NCBI GenBank assembly: GCA_030068145.1
Contig: JAPJBO010000119.1
Coordinates: 1 to 64,000 of the forward strand
Source: Diplonema papillatum
Lineage: Eukaryota; Euglenozoa; Diplonemea; Diplonemida; Diplonemidae
DNA: 64,000 nucleotides
Direction of reading: 5' to 3'
The position numbers and the translations under genes are program-made. The first letter of the stretch is position 1. The number at the start of each line of letters is the position of its first letter. Under the pieces are notes generated by a model, which saw only the letters and a list, made by a program, of their open reading frames with translations, was not told the origin of the DNA and did not search any database. Of the stretch, positions 32,188-43,265 are shown piece after piece.

Positions 32188-33064
32188 GTAGCAGCATATA
32201 GTCTACTGCGGAACAGGGAGAGCTCACCGAATAACTTTTAATGCGCTCTTAGTGTTGACTCACATTGTAAACGAACAAAACTCAAACTTTCTTGACAAAC
32301 GCAGATGTTGTGATGCTGACTTTCCTCATCGACAAATAGGCTGGCAGAACAGGCTTGAGCTACTTGCGCAAAAACAAGTTGCACTCGTCGCATTAGGACA
32401 GTGTCAATACAGAAAAGAGAACAGAGAAAGAATGCTCTACTTCGATTTTCTCGCTGGAAAGCGTGACGTATCGTTTGGATAGTGGCGGTCGAGAGAAAGG
32501 ATGGATCGATACCTGCGCAGACTAAATTGGAACCTCGCGAAGAATTGCATCCTGGTTCGCCACTTTCCATCAACGTAGTCTGAATTTCAAATAAGGTTGG
32601 CTAGCCAGGATGACTTCTATTGCCATCAGGTGGGCACATTGCTTTTAATCGAAATCCAAAACAGCTTTCAGCAGGATAGAACACGAATGCTAGACGATAG
32701 GCATGCCCCAGATTACACTACTGAGTTGCCCGGCGGTGGCTGCGACTCCTGCTTTGTTTTTCGTTTGTTCCATACAAGATTGGCACTGAATGCGGGATTA
32801 GATGGACGAGCTACCTGTTTATCCCGCAATGACTACAGTAAAAACTGAGCGGTTTGCTTGAACGGAGGAACAGGAGGGGTCCTGCAATTTTCCCGACAAG
32901 CTGTCGAAAAAGGGAGTCGAAAGAGGTCTGCTACGTGAGGGAGAGTGAGAGAGATTGAGAATATAGCATCTATTTGGTATCGGAAAGTAGGTGCGATCCG
33001 CAAACCTCGCATTAGCTTCGTTTAGTCGTAAAATTGATAATCAGGGCTTAACGCAAATGCTCCT
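32188..33064. other. No gene seen
   Basis: Frames on both strands are short and show no domain. Confidence 0.5.
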
Positions 33065-34578
33065 TCATTCAGGAACCCTGTGGCAATTATCATCTTCACG
33101 GCTTCTGTCAACGCGAGCTTTTCCGAGAGAAAGGGAAAGACGGGTTAGAGTGCAGGCCAGAAGAGTTTCCGATCTCCTCACGGTGCTTCTACGGTAGCCG
33201 CAAGTCGTCCCGTTGAAGGCGTAGCGGCCGGCGGCTTCGGCACGATGGGCGACGGCGCCGTGGCAGCCTGAGGTGTCCTGACGGGCGGGCAAGTCCGGAT
33301 GGCCGGAGATCACCGACTCTCTGCGGATCCTCCTCTTCTTGTCTGCGCGGTCTATGACGGCGGCCAGCACCGGGATGGGAAACGTCGGCTCCACTGCACG
33401 AAGGGTACGTCACTCTGGCGCAGATTGTTTCCAGCTTACTTACACCCGCTCTGTCTTTGTTGCCAGCTTACTTACACCCGCTCTGTCTTTGTTGCCGGCT
33501 TACTGAGACCCGCTCTGTCTTTGTTGCCAGCTTACTTACACCCGCTCTGTCTTTGTTGCCGGCTTACTTACACCCGCTCTGTCTTTGTTGCCAGCTTACT
33601 TAGACCCGCTCTGTCTTTGTTGCCAGCTTACTTACACCCGCTCTGTCTTTGTTGCCAGCTTACTTACACCCGCTCTGTCTTTGTTGCCAGCTTACTTAGA
33701 CCCGCTCTGTCTTTGTTGCCAGCTTACTTACACCCGCTCTGTCTTTGTTGCCAGCTTACTTACACCCGCTCTGTCTTTGTTGCCGGCTTACTTAGACCCG
33801 CTCTGTCTTTGTTGCCAGCTTACTTACACCCGCTCTGTCTTTGTTGCCAGCTTACTTACACCCGCTCTGTCTTTGTTGCCGGCTTACTTAGACCCGCTCT
33901 GTCTTTGTTGCCAGCTTACTTACACCCGCTCTGTCTTTGTTGCCAGCTTACTTACACCCGCTCTGTCTTTGTTGCCGGCTTACTTAGACCCGCTCTGTCT
34001 TTGTTGCCAGCTTACTTACACCCGCTCTGTCTTTGTTTCCAGCTTACTTAGACCCGCTCTGTCTTTGTTGCCAGCTTACTTACACCCGCTCTGTCTTTGT
34101 TGCCAGCTTACTTAGACCCGCTCTGTCTTTGTTGCCAGCTTACTTACACCCGCTCTGTCTTTGTTGCCAGCTTACTTACACCCGCTCTGTCTTTGTTGCC
34201 AGCTTACTTAGACCCGCTCTGTCTTTGTTGCCAGCTTACTTACACCCGCTCTGTCTTTGTTTCCAGCTTACTTAGACCCGCTCTGTCTTTGTTGCCAGTT
34301 TACTTACACCCGCTCTGTCTTTGTTGCCAGCTTACTTACACCCGCTCTGTCTTTGTTGCCAGTTTACTTACACCCGCTCTGTCTTTGTTTCCAGCTTACT
34401 TACACCCGCTCTGTCTTTGTTGCCAGCTTACTTACACCCGCTCTGTCTTTGTTGCCAGCTTACTTGCACCCGCTCAGTCTTTGCTTCCAGCTTACTTACT
34501 GACATCGGCTCTGTGTGTTCCGCACAGCGGCAAAGCGCGGCCGGTGAAGATCCTGGCATCGCCGGCGCGCCCAGGCAT
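33065..34578 (-). CDS. Unrecognised small gene split by a minisatellite intron
   Basis: Proposed exon 1 is 34578-34500 (ATG; MPGRAGDARIFTGRALPLCG then THRADV) and exon 2 is 33393-33065. The donor is GATGTCA|GTAAGTAAG at 34499 and the acceptor TTCGTGCAG|TGGAGC at 33394. Phase 1 is kept and the join makes RADVMEPTFPIPVLAAVIDR. The product would be about 136 aa, strongly basic (DKKRRIRRESV), with no known domain. A good donor follows ST at about 33183 (GTGAGG), so exon 2 may end earlier and more exons may follow. The start lies only 24 nt after the stop proposed for the upstream gene, so the two could instead be one transcript. Splice sites fit consensus well; coding status is moderate. Confidence 0.45.
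33424..34504 (-). repeat. 32-bp minisatellite (about 34 units) of splice-donor-like units
   Basis: On the minus strand the unit reads GGGTGTAAGTAAGCTGG then CAACAAAGACAGAGC. Most copies hold GTGTAAGTAAG, containing the consensus donor GTAAGT. Roughly every third copy reads GGGTCTAAGT, which removes the GT. The regular spacing of that variant and of GCCGG/GCCAG variants gives a 96-bp higher-order repeat. The array fills the proposed intron of the small gene. Long frames on the plus strand (LLPAYLHPLCLC repeats) are artefacts of 32 bp not being a multiple of three. Confidence 0.95.
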
Positions 34579-34601
34579 CGCAGGGAGCAGGCGCCTTGTC
34601 G

Positions 34602-37600
34602 TCACTTCCCCGGGGAAGGAGGGTCCGTGTCAGCGAAGCACAAGTCGTTGACTCGCACAAGGTATCGCAATAACTTCTCGGCGAAGTTGTCGCTTTGGCC
34701 GCGTGAAGAAGATGAATGCATACCGTTACCGCTGTCGCCCCGTCGGTGAGCCGCAACTGTTTCCTCAAAGGAGGAAGCACCCAGTTTTGCCAGAACCTCT
34801 GGAATTTGATATGCAGCGGAAGGTACGGCGCGGGATTCTGAATGATGGATTGGGTTCTTTTGACAAGGAAAGCACCGTTCTTCACTCGGTTGAAAACGAA
34901 TTTGGTAGAGGCGACCAACACCAACAAGTGTACCGACAGGAAATTTGTTCGCACAGTTCGCACAAAACACGCCGGTAAGCCTGGAAGAGCACGGAAAGTT
35001 GTGAACCACGGTAAGTTGGGAAGTCACGGAATAATGTAAACCACACCTTCAACGCAGCCACAGCGCAGACCGCTCCGATGAACTCATCAAAGCCCATTTC
35101 GGCTTGACTACTCTTGCTGACGTCTAGGAAGTTGATAAAGATCTGCTGCAGGGCATGGTGTGTGCACACCTCGTCGGTCACCTTGCAGTCCGACATGAAC
35201 CGGATGAACTCTTTAAGCGAAAGCGCGCTGCTGCTGTCTGTCATGCCCATTCCGGCGAAGTGCCGAAACACTTTCAGGAGATCATTCTGCCGCTTTTCCA
35301 GCATCCGGTGAACGAGATGGTCGTGCATCGATTGACGGAAGTATGCTGCATGTGGCGTTGCGTTGACGCATCAGCCCATGTACGCTGTGCTCCCAAAACG
35401 TACGAGGACATGTAATCAGAGAAAGACAGTAGAAGAGAGCAAACGAGACTAAAAACTTCGTAAACCAAGTAAAAAAGGTTATGAACAAACAGCTACCGAG
35501 CTTTGCAAACATCAACAACAGGAGCTGGGATTGGAGTGGGAAGCTTCACGGTGGCCTTCTTCGCGTTTGCCCCACCATAGCGACTGTCGGGATCGACTTC
35601 GCGAACCGAGAGAACGGGCCACCGCAAATCCCCTTTTGAGGTGGGTTCCGTCTTCGCTTAGAGACTTGTGGAGCAGCAAAAAAGCGACTCTCTGTTTCTT
35701 GAAATTCTTCCCCTCCCTCTTAGACTCAGGGGCCATCACAACCCGCAGCTCGAATACTTCTCTCATCCGAAGGCACTTTTTTCGATGTGTGCTTTTCTAG
35801 TGATGTTCCTTGCCGCATAATTGCTGCCCTTACACGTATCAGATCGGCTGAGATATAGCAAGGTGTCACGTTCAGAATTTGGACTCGCAGTCTACGAAGA
35901 AGCCGGCTGAAAGACCGACAACAGATTTGCTGCGGCCAAACTCGAACCCGATATGCCCTTCGATGCTGGCGATCGAACTGATCATCGAGATGCCACCGGT
36001 CTTGTGCGGTAGGATGACGCTTTGACAGCGTTTTCGGAACTGTCGCCAAAGTGCTGGTGTGCGACTCTACCCCCAGTAAAAACTTAAGGCAGATTTCTTC
36101 TTTAGCCCTGAGGTATTTTTGACTTTCTCTTATATCCCTAGCTATTTTCCCTTTTATCCCTAACTAGAGAAAACAACTAGGGATGTAAGAGAACCTATTA
36201 GGGATATAAGAGAAAACATTAGGGATATAAGAGAACACATTAGGGATAGAAGAGAAAACATGTCTGCACTGGATATACTAGTTGCAATCAGCCACCTGAT
36301 GCCCTAGTTGATTCTGACAATGCCCTGGGAACCTTGTTGGCACATGCGGCAGTGACAGATGTGTCTAACGTCGTTTCTGCACTAAAGGAAGTACCAGGAG
36401 TGCTACTGGCGACTGCGCAACATATTTGCATCCACTGCCTGCCGAAAGAAGCAAGTCCGCCGAATTTGTTTGGGTTAGAATGCAAAGAATCTGTGGCGAT
36501 AATCTGCGTCGTCGACGGCGCGGTTATCTCTTCGCACGTCTCTCCGCCGAATTCGTCCTGTTACCACCGCAGGCAAAAACTCCAGCCCCAAAGCCACGAC
36601 ACCCACACGTTTGACATGGCGGATGACACGCCAGATGCGTGTTCCTGAAGACACGCGTGAGACGGAGGGCGGCAGGATGTGAATCTGGCGAGACACAAAC
36701 TGAGGTTGTGTCTCGCCAGATTCGATCCCATGTGGTGGCAAACCCATAGACCACAACGAAGGCTCTGGTCTTCCTTCTTCGCACCCAGTGCAATGAGAGT
36801 CACAAGGGTCTTCGACGAGTTAGGTCCTGACGCAGGAACGGCTCTCTCAAAGCTCCGCTCACACACAGCCCATGTGCTAGAGCATGACGAAGGCAGTGTT
36901 GTTGGTGTGAAGGAAACTGATGGCGTATTCGAGTTTACTTGTGTCATTCGCAGCTCTGGTGCATGCTGCAAAAAAGTCCCTCTCGTGTCTGTTGATGGAA
37001 CACACCTAACACACGGGGCATCTTGTTCACAGCAATGACAGTGGACACAGAACAGAGTATCCCTGTGGTGTAGAGCTTTTGACCCAAATTTCCGACCCAA
37101 ATTCCAGCCCAATTGTACTCAATTTTACTCAGGACTTCTTTTCTCCTATATCCCTAAAGAGTTTCTCTTATATCCCTAATGTCATTCCCACATATCCCTA
37201 ATTAGGGATATAAGGAAACTCTTTAGGGATATAGCCCCTTTTCAACCCTAGGGATATAAGGTAATTACGCCCTTACAAACTTAAACGCCTCGTCGATGGG
37301 TCGGCCAGTGACGGAAGGGAGCGCGTGGACCTGGTTAGGCTCCCCACAATGATTGATGTTTCGTCAAGTGCAAAGCAACATAACAATTCACACGGATCCT
37401 AGAAGCCTCTCCGATTTGTCGCTACCGCGCTGGCCTTGTCCGAGAGAGATGAGCTACGGTGCAGCATCACATCTCCAAAGCTTCCCGCTACCCACTGAGC
37501 CGCGCATGACGTGCTCTCGACGTCTTCCCGAGATCATTGTAACAAATAGTAGCTTCGCGCTGTGTTGTAGGATAGGTACCGTCGTTAAAGAAGTACGCCC

Positions 37601-38307
37601 AATTGAAGTACGCATACATAGATCAACGAAGCTGGCCTCTGGTATGATCCACTTTTCGAGGAGGTGCCTGAAGAGATCAACAGGGTCATCGCCCCGTGCT
37701 TTGAATCGGGTGTTAGCGATGAACACGAGGGAGTACATAAACTCAGTCGGTGATAGAACCGTCCTGCCTTTCTCCTCCTTGTCGGCCGCAGAGAAGATGA
37801 CTCGAAAATGGGTTCTTTCGAACACGTCCTTCACGACAAGCTTGCAATCTGTGACCAGCTTCCACAATTCGTCGAAGCTGATCTCTGGGTTCAAGGAGCG
37901 CGTGTCGGCAGCGCCGTAGAACCTGTATATCTTGCGGAGGTGTCTGAAGTGCTGCTTGGCGACCGCCCTAATTTTGTTCATCGCTTCGTCATCCGAGACG
38001 ACATCTTTAACAACGTGGCGCTGAAGGTCTACGAACCTCGGCCTATCCTGCAATTCGGCCACGCTCAGCTGCGCGTCCGCCCGCTCGTTCTGGCGGATTG
38101 ATGCGGCTAGTGCTGTGAGAAGGTTGGCCAGGGATGTGTCGGCCAGCTCAAGCGACTCTAGAAAACGCGATTCGAGAACCCGGAAGTGGTCCGCGAAATC
38201 GCTGGGTGACATGCGCTTGTACTCTCGAACGACGTCGGGCATTGGGATCTCAGCCGGATACGCACCCTCGTCGCCAACGTAAGGCTCCCACTTGAAGCGA
38301 ACACAAC
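34602..38307 (-). CDS. EF-hand-like repeat protein with C-terminal zinc-binding region (at least 3 exons)
   Basis: Proposed exons are 38307-37618, 35345-35045 and 34980-34602. Junctions are GTCGCAG|GTTGTG entering the first, CTAT|GTATGC ... TGCAG|CATAC across a 2.3-kb intron, and AAGGT|GTGGTT ... TTCCAG|GCTTAC for the third. Phases 1 and 2 are kept throughout, and more 5' exons are likely because no ATG fits. The protein has two related helix-loop-helix modules. The first is ISFDELWKLVTDCKLV, then TVLSPTEFMYSLVFIANTRF. The second is LSLKEFIRFMSDCKVTDEVC, then EMGFDEFIGAVCAVAALK. Their F..F...DCKV pattern recalls EF-hand and p25-alpha/TPPP-like proteins, which bind calcium or tubulin. A CANC...CFPC pair follows in the last exon. 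The big intron holds a MULE remnant. The exact family is not recognised. Confidence 0.6.
36118..37265 (+). mobile_element. Short MULE remnant with AGGGATATAAG repeats
   Basis: Both ends carry facing arrays of TTAGGGATATAAGAGAA-type units (36120-36262 and 37135-37262). The plus strand near 36895-37010 reads GVKETDGVFEFTCVIRSSGA, CCKKVPLVSVDGTHLTHG, the MULE block around the first catalytic Asp. The rest of the catalytic domain is missing. The element lies inside the large intron of the EF-hand-like gene. An inner segment (36665-36720) contains GTGAATCTGGCGAGACACAA followed by its near-complement. Confidence 0.65.
36462..36545. repeat. Dispersed repeat shared with 50598-50660
   Basis: TTTGGGTTAGAATGCAAAGA onward through GGTTATCTCTTCGCACGT also occurs at 50598-50660, where about 16 bp are missing. 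Both are on the plus strand. The left copy is inside the MULE remnant, so the right copy may mark another copy of that element. Confidence 0.75.
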
Positions 38308-38609
38308 CTGCGACAGCGCGAGTCTGTGTGAGGTGGGGGGAACTTAATCGAATGACCTTCCATGCTGTTTTGTTCGATGCAGAAGGGTCCTCGTCGTGAA
38401 AATAGTTGCAAGATTCCGTAAGTTTGGAATGAAAGCACAACTGAGAACCGTGTGTGCTTTCCTTAAGCTACACCGCGGCTTTGTGTACTTGACCGAGTTT
38501 CGTTCACACAACCACTTCGAAAATGGTGCAGTTTTTTAGCGTTTTCTAGCGTTATTTGTCAGAATCTTTTGAATATGGTCGTAACGGCAGACTATTTTTA
38601 TTTTTGATC

Positions 38610-40115
38610 CGCGTCCCCCAGGGGTCTTTAAAAGTTTGGGGGTTGGGGCGGAAAACCCGGTGTCAGCCAAAAACCCGGTGTGAGGTCAATTTTTTTTTTT
38701 CCAACACTTGGGCAGCAGGGATGCCTTGGGACGAGAATCTGCGCTCTAAACCGGGGTTTTGGGGAATCACACGGCATTCAGCGGTGACCCTACTGTAGCA
38801 CCGACCCGCACAGTATGCTGTCTTGACGCTTCGGGCGGGGGGGAGACCTGCCCGCGCAGCGATATATTTTGTGGTGGTGAGCCACCTTTTGGCGAAGACC
38901 GATCCAGCAACTCTTCTTGTGGCGGTTTTGTGTTTCTTAAAGGAGCCCTGCGCCGCAGGCGCGGAAACTTTTAAACGGTCGCACTTACGGATCAAAGCAG
39001 ATGGGCAGTAGGGTGGCTCGTCACAACTAGGTTGGCTGACATGTCAATTAAACCTGCGCCGCAGGCGCGGAAATTTTGACGGTCGCACTTACAGCTAAAC
39101 AGATGGACGGGAACTTGTTGGTTGTTCACCGGCTGCAGCAGGTTTTCGTCCACGGTGGAACACTGTGAACAGAAAGAGCAAATAATGCGGTAGCCCCATT
39201 ACAAAAGATACTCAGCCAAAATAAATACCTGCGCCGCAGGCGCGGAAAATTTTTGGCGCCTTTCTGGCCAGCCAGCTAAGTACGAAGATCGCAAAACAGT
39301 TTTCTGTGAAAGAAATTTCCGCCGGTGGTTTCTGCTCTGAGAAAATTTTTTCCATCAGGTTTCTGCCACGAGAAATTTCCACTAATGGGTTCCTATAGAA
39401 AACATTTCCACCAACAATTTCTGTTAGAAAAGTTTTCCGCCAAGCTTCCCGTGAAAGAAATTTCCGCCGGTGGTTTCTGCCATGAGAAAATTTCCACCAG
39501 TTTTCTGTCACGAGAGAAACTTCCACCACCAGTTTCCCACGAAACAAATTTCCGCGTAGTTTTGACGAGAACATTTCCATCATCGGTTTCCGTCACGAGA
39601 GAAATTTCCGTCAGTAGTTTCCGCCACGAGAAAATTTCCATCAGTTTTCTGTCGTGAGAAAAATTTCCATCAACAGTTTTCCACGAAAGAAATTTCCGAC
39701 AGTAGTTTCCACGAGAACATTTCCATCAGGTTTCCGCCACGAGAGAAATTTCCGCCAGGTTTCCGCCACGAGAAAATTTCCATCACTTTTCTGTCGAGAG
39801 AGAAGATTTCTACCAACAGTATTCCACAAAAGAAATTTCCGCCATTAGTTTCCACGAGAAAATTTCCATCAGTTTTCTGTCGTGAGAAAATTTTCCACCA
39901 CCAGTTTCCCTTCCCACGAAAAAAAGAATTTCCGCCGGTAGTTTCCACGAGAAAATTTCCAGCCTACACAGTGACAAAACAGAAATCTGGAAAAAAAATT
40001 TCCCAGAAATTTTCTGACTTTTTTTTTTTCCCCCTCTTTTTTTGACACACCGGGTTTTCCCGGTGTCTGACACCGGGACACCGGGTTTTTGAAGTCCCCT
40101 GGCGTCCCCCGACCG
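38610..40115. mobile_element. Element with CCCGGTGTC hairpin ends and GGAAATTTC satellite (block 3)
   Basis: The left part (38625-38690) has CCAGGGGTCTTTAAAA and two AACCCGGTGT phrases. The right part (40025-40105) carries them inverted, with a perfect hairpin CCCGGTGTCTGACACCGGG. Between them lie three copies of CTGCGCCGCAGGCGCGG (38948, 39053, 39229) and, from 39300 to 39960, about 20 degenerate satellite units inverted relative to 6.4-6.8 kb. No transposase gene is evident. Interpreted as a non-autonomous transposon whose ends are satellite-rich. The boundaries are approximate. Confidence 0.55.
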
Positions 40116-41690
40116 CTGAAAATTTTCCGCGCGCGCGCGCAAAAAAAAATAGTTTTAGAATGGTGTGATCCAAACCAAGTTCTGCCGGGTTCCTGCCGGG
40201 TTCTTACCGGGGGGGGTGTCCATTTTTTTATTTTTGGCGGCTTGCACCTCCCATCGAGTCGCTGCTAGCTCTTTCAGGCATCTGTCGACACTTCACGCAG
40301 TACCTGCCGCGAAATGGCAACAGAATAGTCTTCAAACTCCCTGGATATGCAGTGCTGAGGTCGGGAGTCAAGAATCACCAAGAAAAGGACAGCCGTAAGG
40401 GTTAAGTAGTGTATATCTTCATAGATGCCCCCGGGTGGGTATATTGGGTAGTATACCAGGTACCCTTCCCTTAAACCCCTCATGGGGGCATTTCTTGGCC
40501 GCCGGCTGCTGTTCTGCAGAACCTCAACTGAAATGTGAACCGCATCCAGCAGCTACAGGCATGACAGAGTTGGCTTTCGTTCGGACGTCGTGAGCTGTCA
40601 GGCTCGGACGACAGTGACCTGGAGAACTTTGATATGGTTGCACGGCGCCAGTTATCCTGGATGATAATCGCATACTCTTTCCAATCGTTGTTCGGAGTGT
40701 CGAAGAACACCATTATTGAGTATGGCCCCACCCTGCTGTCTCATCCAACCAGGCTTGGGACGCTCGCTACCGGGTGCGACTTTCGAATACTGACACAAAA
40801 TAAATACCTGAAAATACTGCCGGTATCCTGGTATTGCCGGGGATCTATGATCTGAAGGAAAGGGAAATCAAAAACGGTTTTCGGGAGATTTCATGTCGGA
40901 GCTTGCAAAAATCTGTAGCATAGAGGTTCTGGCTCACGCACCTGGTGCTCCGGAATGCGGGTGCATCTCACTTTTGGCGCCTTCGTCGTGTTTGCCCACA
41001 GATTGTGTCGGGCATGTCGCATCAGAAGCATGGCGGGGGGGTTGAGAAAAGTAAGAGGGTACAGCTCATTTTGGGTGTTGTGTCACTCCGTTGTGAAACC
41101 TTGTGAAGTCCCCTAACGCGTTTAGAGGGTGCTTGGGATTGGGTAGGGTGTGGTCGTTCTGCTACGGCGTGAAAAGCCAGGAAGTTTCGACGCTAATCTT
41201 CGACTCTTGTTAATATGTTCACCGGGTTGCGTGCTCGTCAGGAAGATCCCGGTGCCTGGCTTTTCTTCTGGTTGGTTTCGTGTTGCTCGGCGGCTGTGTG
41301 TTACGAGGCACTGATTAGGGGAGGAAAAAAGGAAAAACCTGGGGGAGAAAAAAAAGGGGGGGACGTTGTATAATGGTTTAGCTTGAAGGGAATTGGAAAG
41401 GTTGAAAAGGTTTTGGGGGTCACCGTCGGTTTGTGTTATTTTGTATTTTTTTCTGTTTTTATTATCGTGGTCAACTCTACATACTTGGGGGCGTGCTTGA
41501 GCCCCTCAGGCTCGAATCACTACGCTGCACATCGTAAGCGGTTCGTCCGTTCGAGAGTCTTCGGCTTGGGACTGCTCGTCTGCGATGGGAAAGATCGGGC
41601 GATACACAGAGCCTTTAGTGTTAGATATGCATCTGGTACGCTCCGACAATGAGAAATCCAGGTAGCCGACAGAGATGTTTCCATTCCCTG
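40116..41690. other. No gene seen
   Basis: Holds a GCGCGCGCGC run at 40129-40140, G- and A-runs, and at 41317-41363 an A/G-rich motif repeated at 46349-46393. No credible coding frame. Confidence 0.5.
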
Positions 41691-41698
41691 CAGTTGAC

Positions 41699-42832
41699 TC
41701 ATTCGCTTTCTGTGTCTTGTTGGGATATGGCTTCCATGCCCCTTTTGTTGACTCTTGACCATTCAATGTACTCTTTGAAGGTTTTTTGCGAGCTCCATCT
41801 CCCGGCCTTAAGGAGGATGCACAGCTCTGGGTTGCTGTCATTTATGTCCTGCGCGGCGCCCCTGCGGAAGCTATGTGTACCCCACCCTTGCACAGGCTGT
41901 TGGAACAGGGTGGCCTTCATTTTAACGGATTCAAGCATGTCTGGGGGTCGGGTATGTCATGTTGAAGATTTCCGCACCGGGTGCAACATTATCTCGGATG
42001 TGAGGCCACAGGTGATGAATGGGGCATAGCGCCCGCCATCCTTTCTTTCTCTCCTGCATGTTGCAAATGCAACCCCTAGATATGGTGTCACCTTGCTGGT
42101 TGTTCTTTCTTGTTCTCAGAACAGTGTAGAGTTCCTGTTAGAATTTAAAGACTGCGCTGTGTCTTTTCGTCTCTTTAACGTCCCGGAGTGCATTAACCGG
42201 CGAGTCAGTCTCAATTCCACGTCTCAGCGGGATCGCTTCGTCACCGGTGCGTAGCAAGTAGACGTACGATAGAACTGCCAATTGACGAAACTCGTTTAAC
42301 GAACGGTTAGAGCCGGCCACAGGGGATGTATCGTCCACAATTTTGTCGAAGCCGCGACGTGATAGCATCCATTTTATGTTTTCCGGTTTGCCTCCCTCTT
42401 ATCCCTCGAATCACTTCCGGGATCTCTCAGCGGAGAATTGATCCCCAAGAACCGCTGGACCTTTTCGAGCGCTGATATTGTGCACTCTGCGGTATCCGCA
42501 TTGGTGTGGATTGCTATGAACCCACGAATTTCTTCGGGGTCAATGGGGAAGTGGGGACATCGTTTGAGGTCCGCGTAGTGGGTCCAAGCCCTTACTGCGA
42601 CGAAGTATTGGTGCCACGTCTCGCCTTTAACCGAGGATGTCGTGAGCGATTGAACTGCTTGATCGATCGTCGCGCGAGCGGCCAGAGGTGGTAGTCCCTC
42701 GAGGTATTCCAACTTGCGCTTTCGACTCACAGAGAAGTCCGTTATCACCGACTCCTCGGTTGCATCGCGTTCCATCTCCGCTTTCAACATGGCGATGACC
42801 TCCGGTCCAGTCGGATACTTGCGACCAGACAT
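41699..42832 (-). mobile_element. Tyrosine-recombinase element (Crypton-like), interrupted
   Basis: Three minus-strand open segments in order carry a tyrosine recombinase. 42832-42374 (ATG) holds the helical core-binding domain (QYFVAVRAWTHYADLKRCP, then FIAIHTNADTAECTISALEK). 42368-42138 holds FRQLAVLSYVYLLRTGDEAI with the first catalytic Arg. 41938-41699 holds GTHSFRRGAAQDI (H-x-x-R), then AGRW and EYIEW, giving the W/H and Tyr positions. All catalytic positions are visible. With about two frame changes it is either interrupted or spliced. No reverse transcriptase of a DIRS type is adjacent, so a Crypton-type DNA transposon is the simplest reading, but other tyrosine-recombinase elements are not excluded. 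Ends not found. Confidence 0.7.
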
Positions 42833-42947
42833 TTTGTCAGTTGGGTGGGTGGGAGGGGGAAACTTTCTCTGTACGTGGTGTACGTGAGTTCTTCCGTCGA
42901 AGACGTTTCCTGAGCGGTCGTAGAGGTTGACTAATCGATAATAAAAT

Positions 42948-42973
42948 ACTTTCAGTTCTAAAGAACTGAAAGT
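42948..42973. repeat. Perfect 12-bp inverted repeat upstream of the recombinase
   Basis: ACTTTCAGTTCT, AA, AGAACTGAAAGT, located 115 bp upstream of the recombinase ATG. Tyrosine recombinases act at short inverted repeats around a crossover, though those spacers are normally 6-8 bp, so this could equally be a hairpin. Confidence 0.75.
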
Positions 42974-43265
42974 TTTCTTTTTTATTTTTTAGAGTTAAAG
43001 TTCGCTTGAAATTCCGGGGTTTTAGGGTCTCCGTGTGACCGTTCATGAATGGGTTCTCTTAGAGCAAGAAAGGGCTATGTGGTTACGGGTTGTATATTTA
43101 GTGCACGCTTTCGTTATGGGTTATGGCTAGCCATGTCCGGGACTGTTTGTGACCGACACCAAGTACATTCCTTCGTGGAGTGTAGTCTTGGGCCTACATG
43201 TTGAGCAGTGTGAACTTGAAATGCAGGTACCACAGGGGTAAGCTTGCATTTGTCATAGGCTAGGG

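Noticed and set aside
33299-34651. Long plus-strand repeat proteins (LLPAYLHPLCLC repeats) across 33.3-34.6 kb
   Set aside because: A 32-bp unit without stops is open in all frames by construction. No start context, no flanking domain, and the minus strand offers a better explanation as an intron.
39212-39948. Repeated WKFSHGRNHRRKF-type ORFs at 39.2-39.9 kb
   Set aside because: Translations of the degenerate GGAAATTTC satellite; the same false protein appears at 6.4-6.9 kb.
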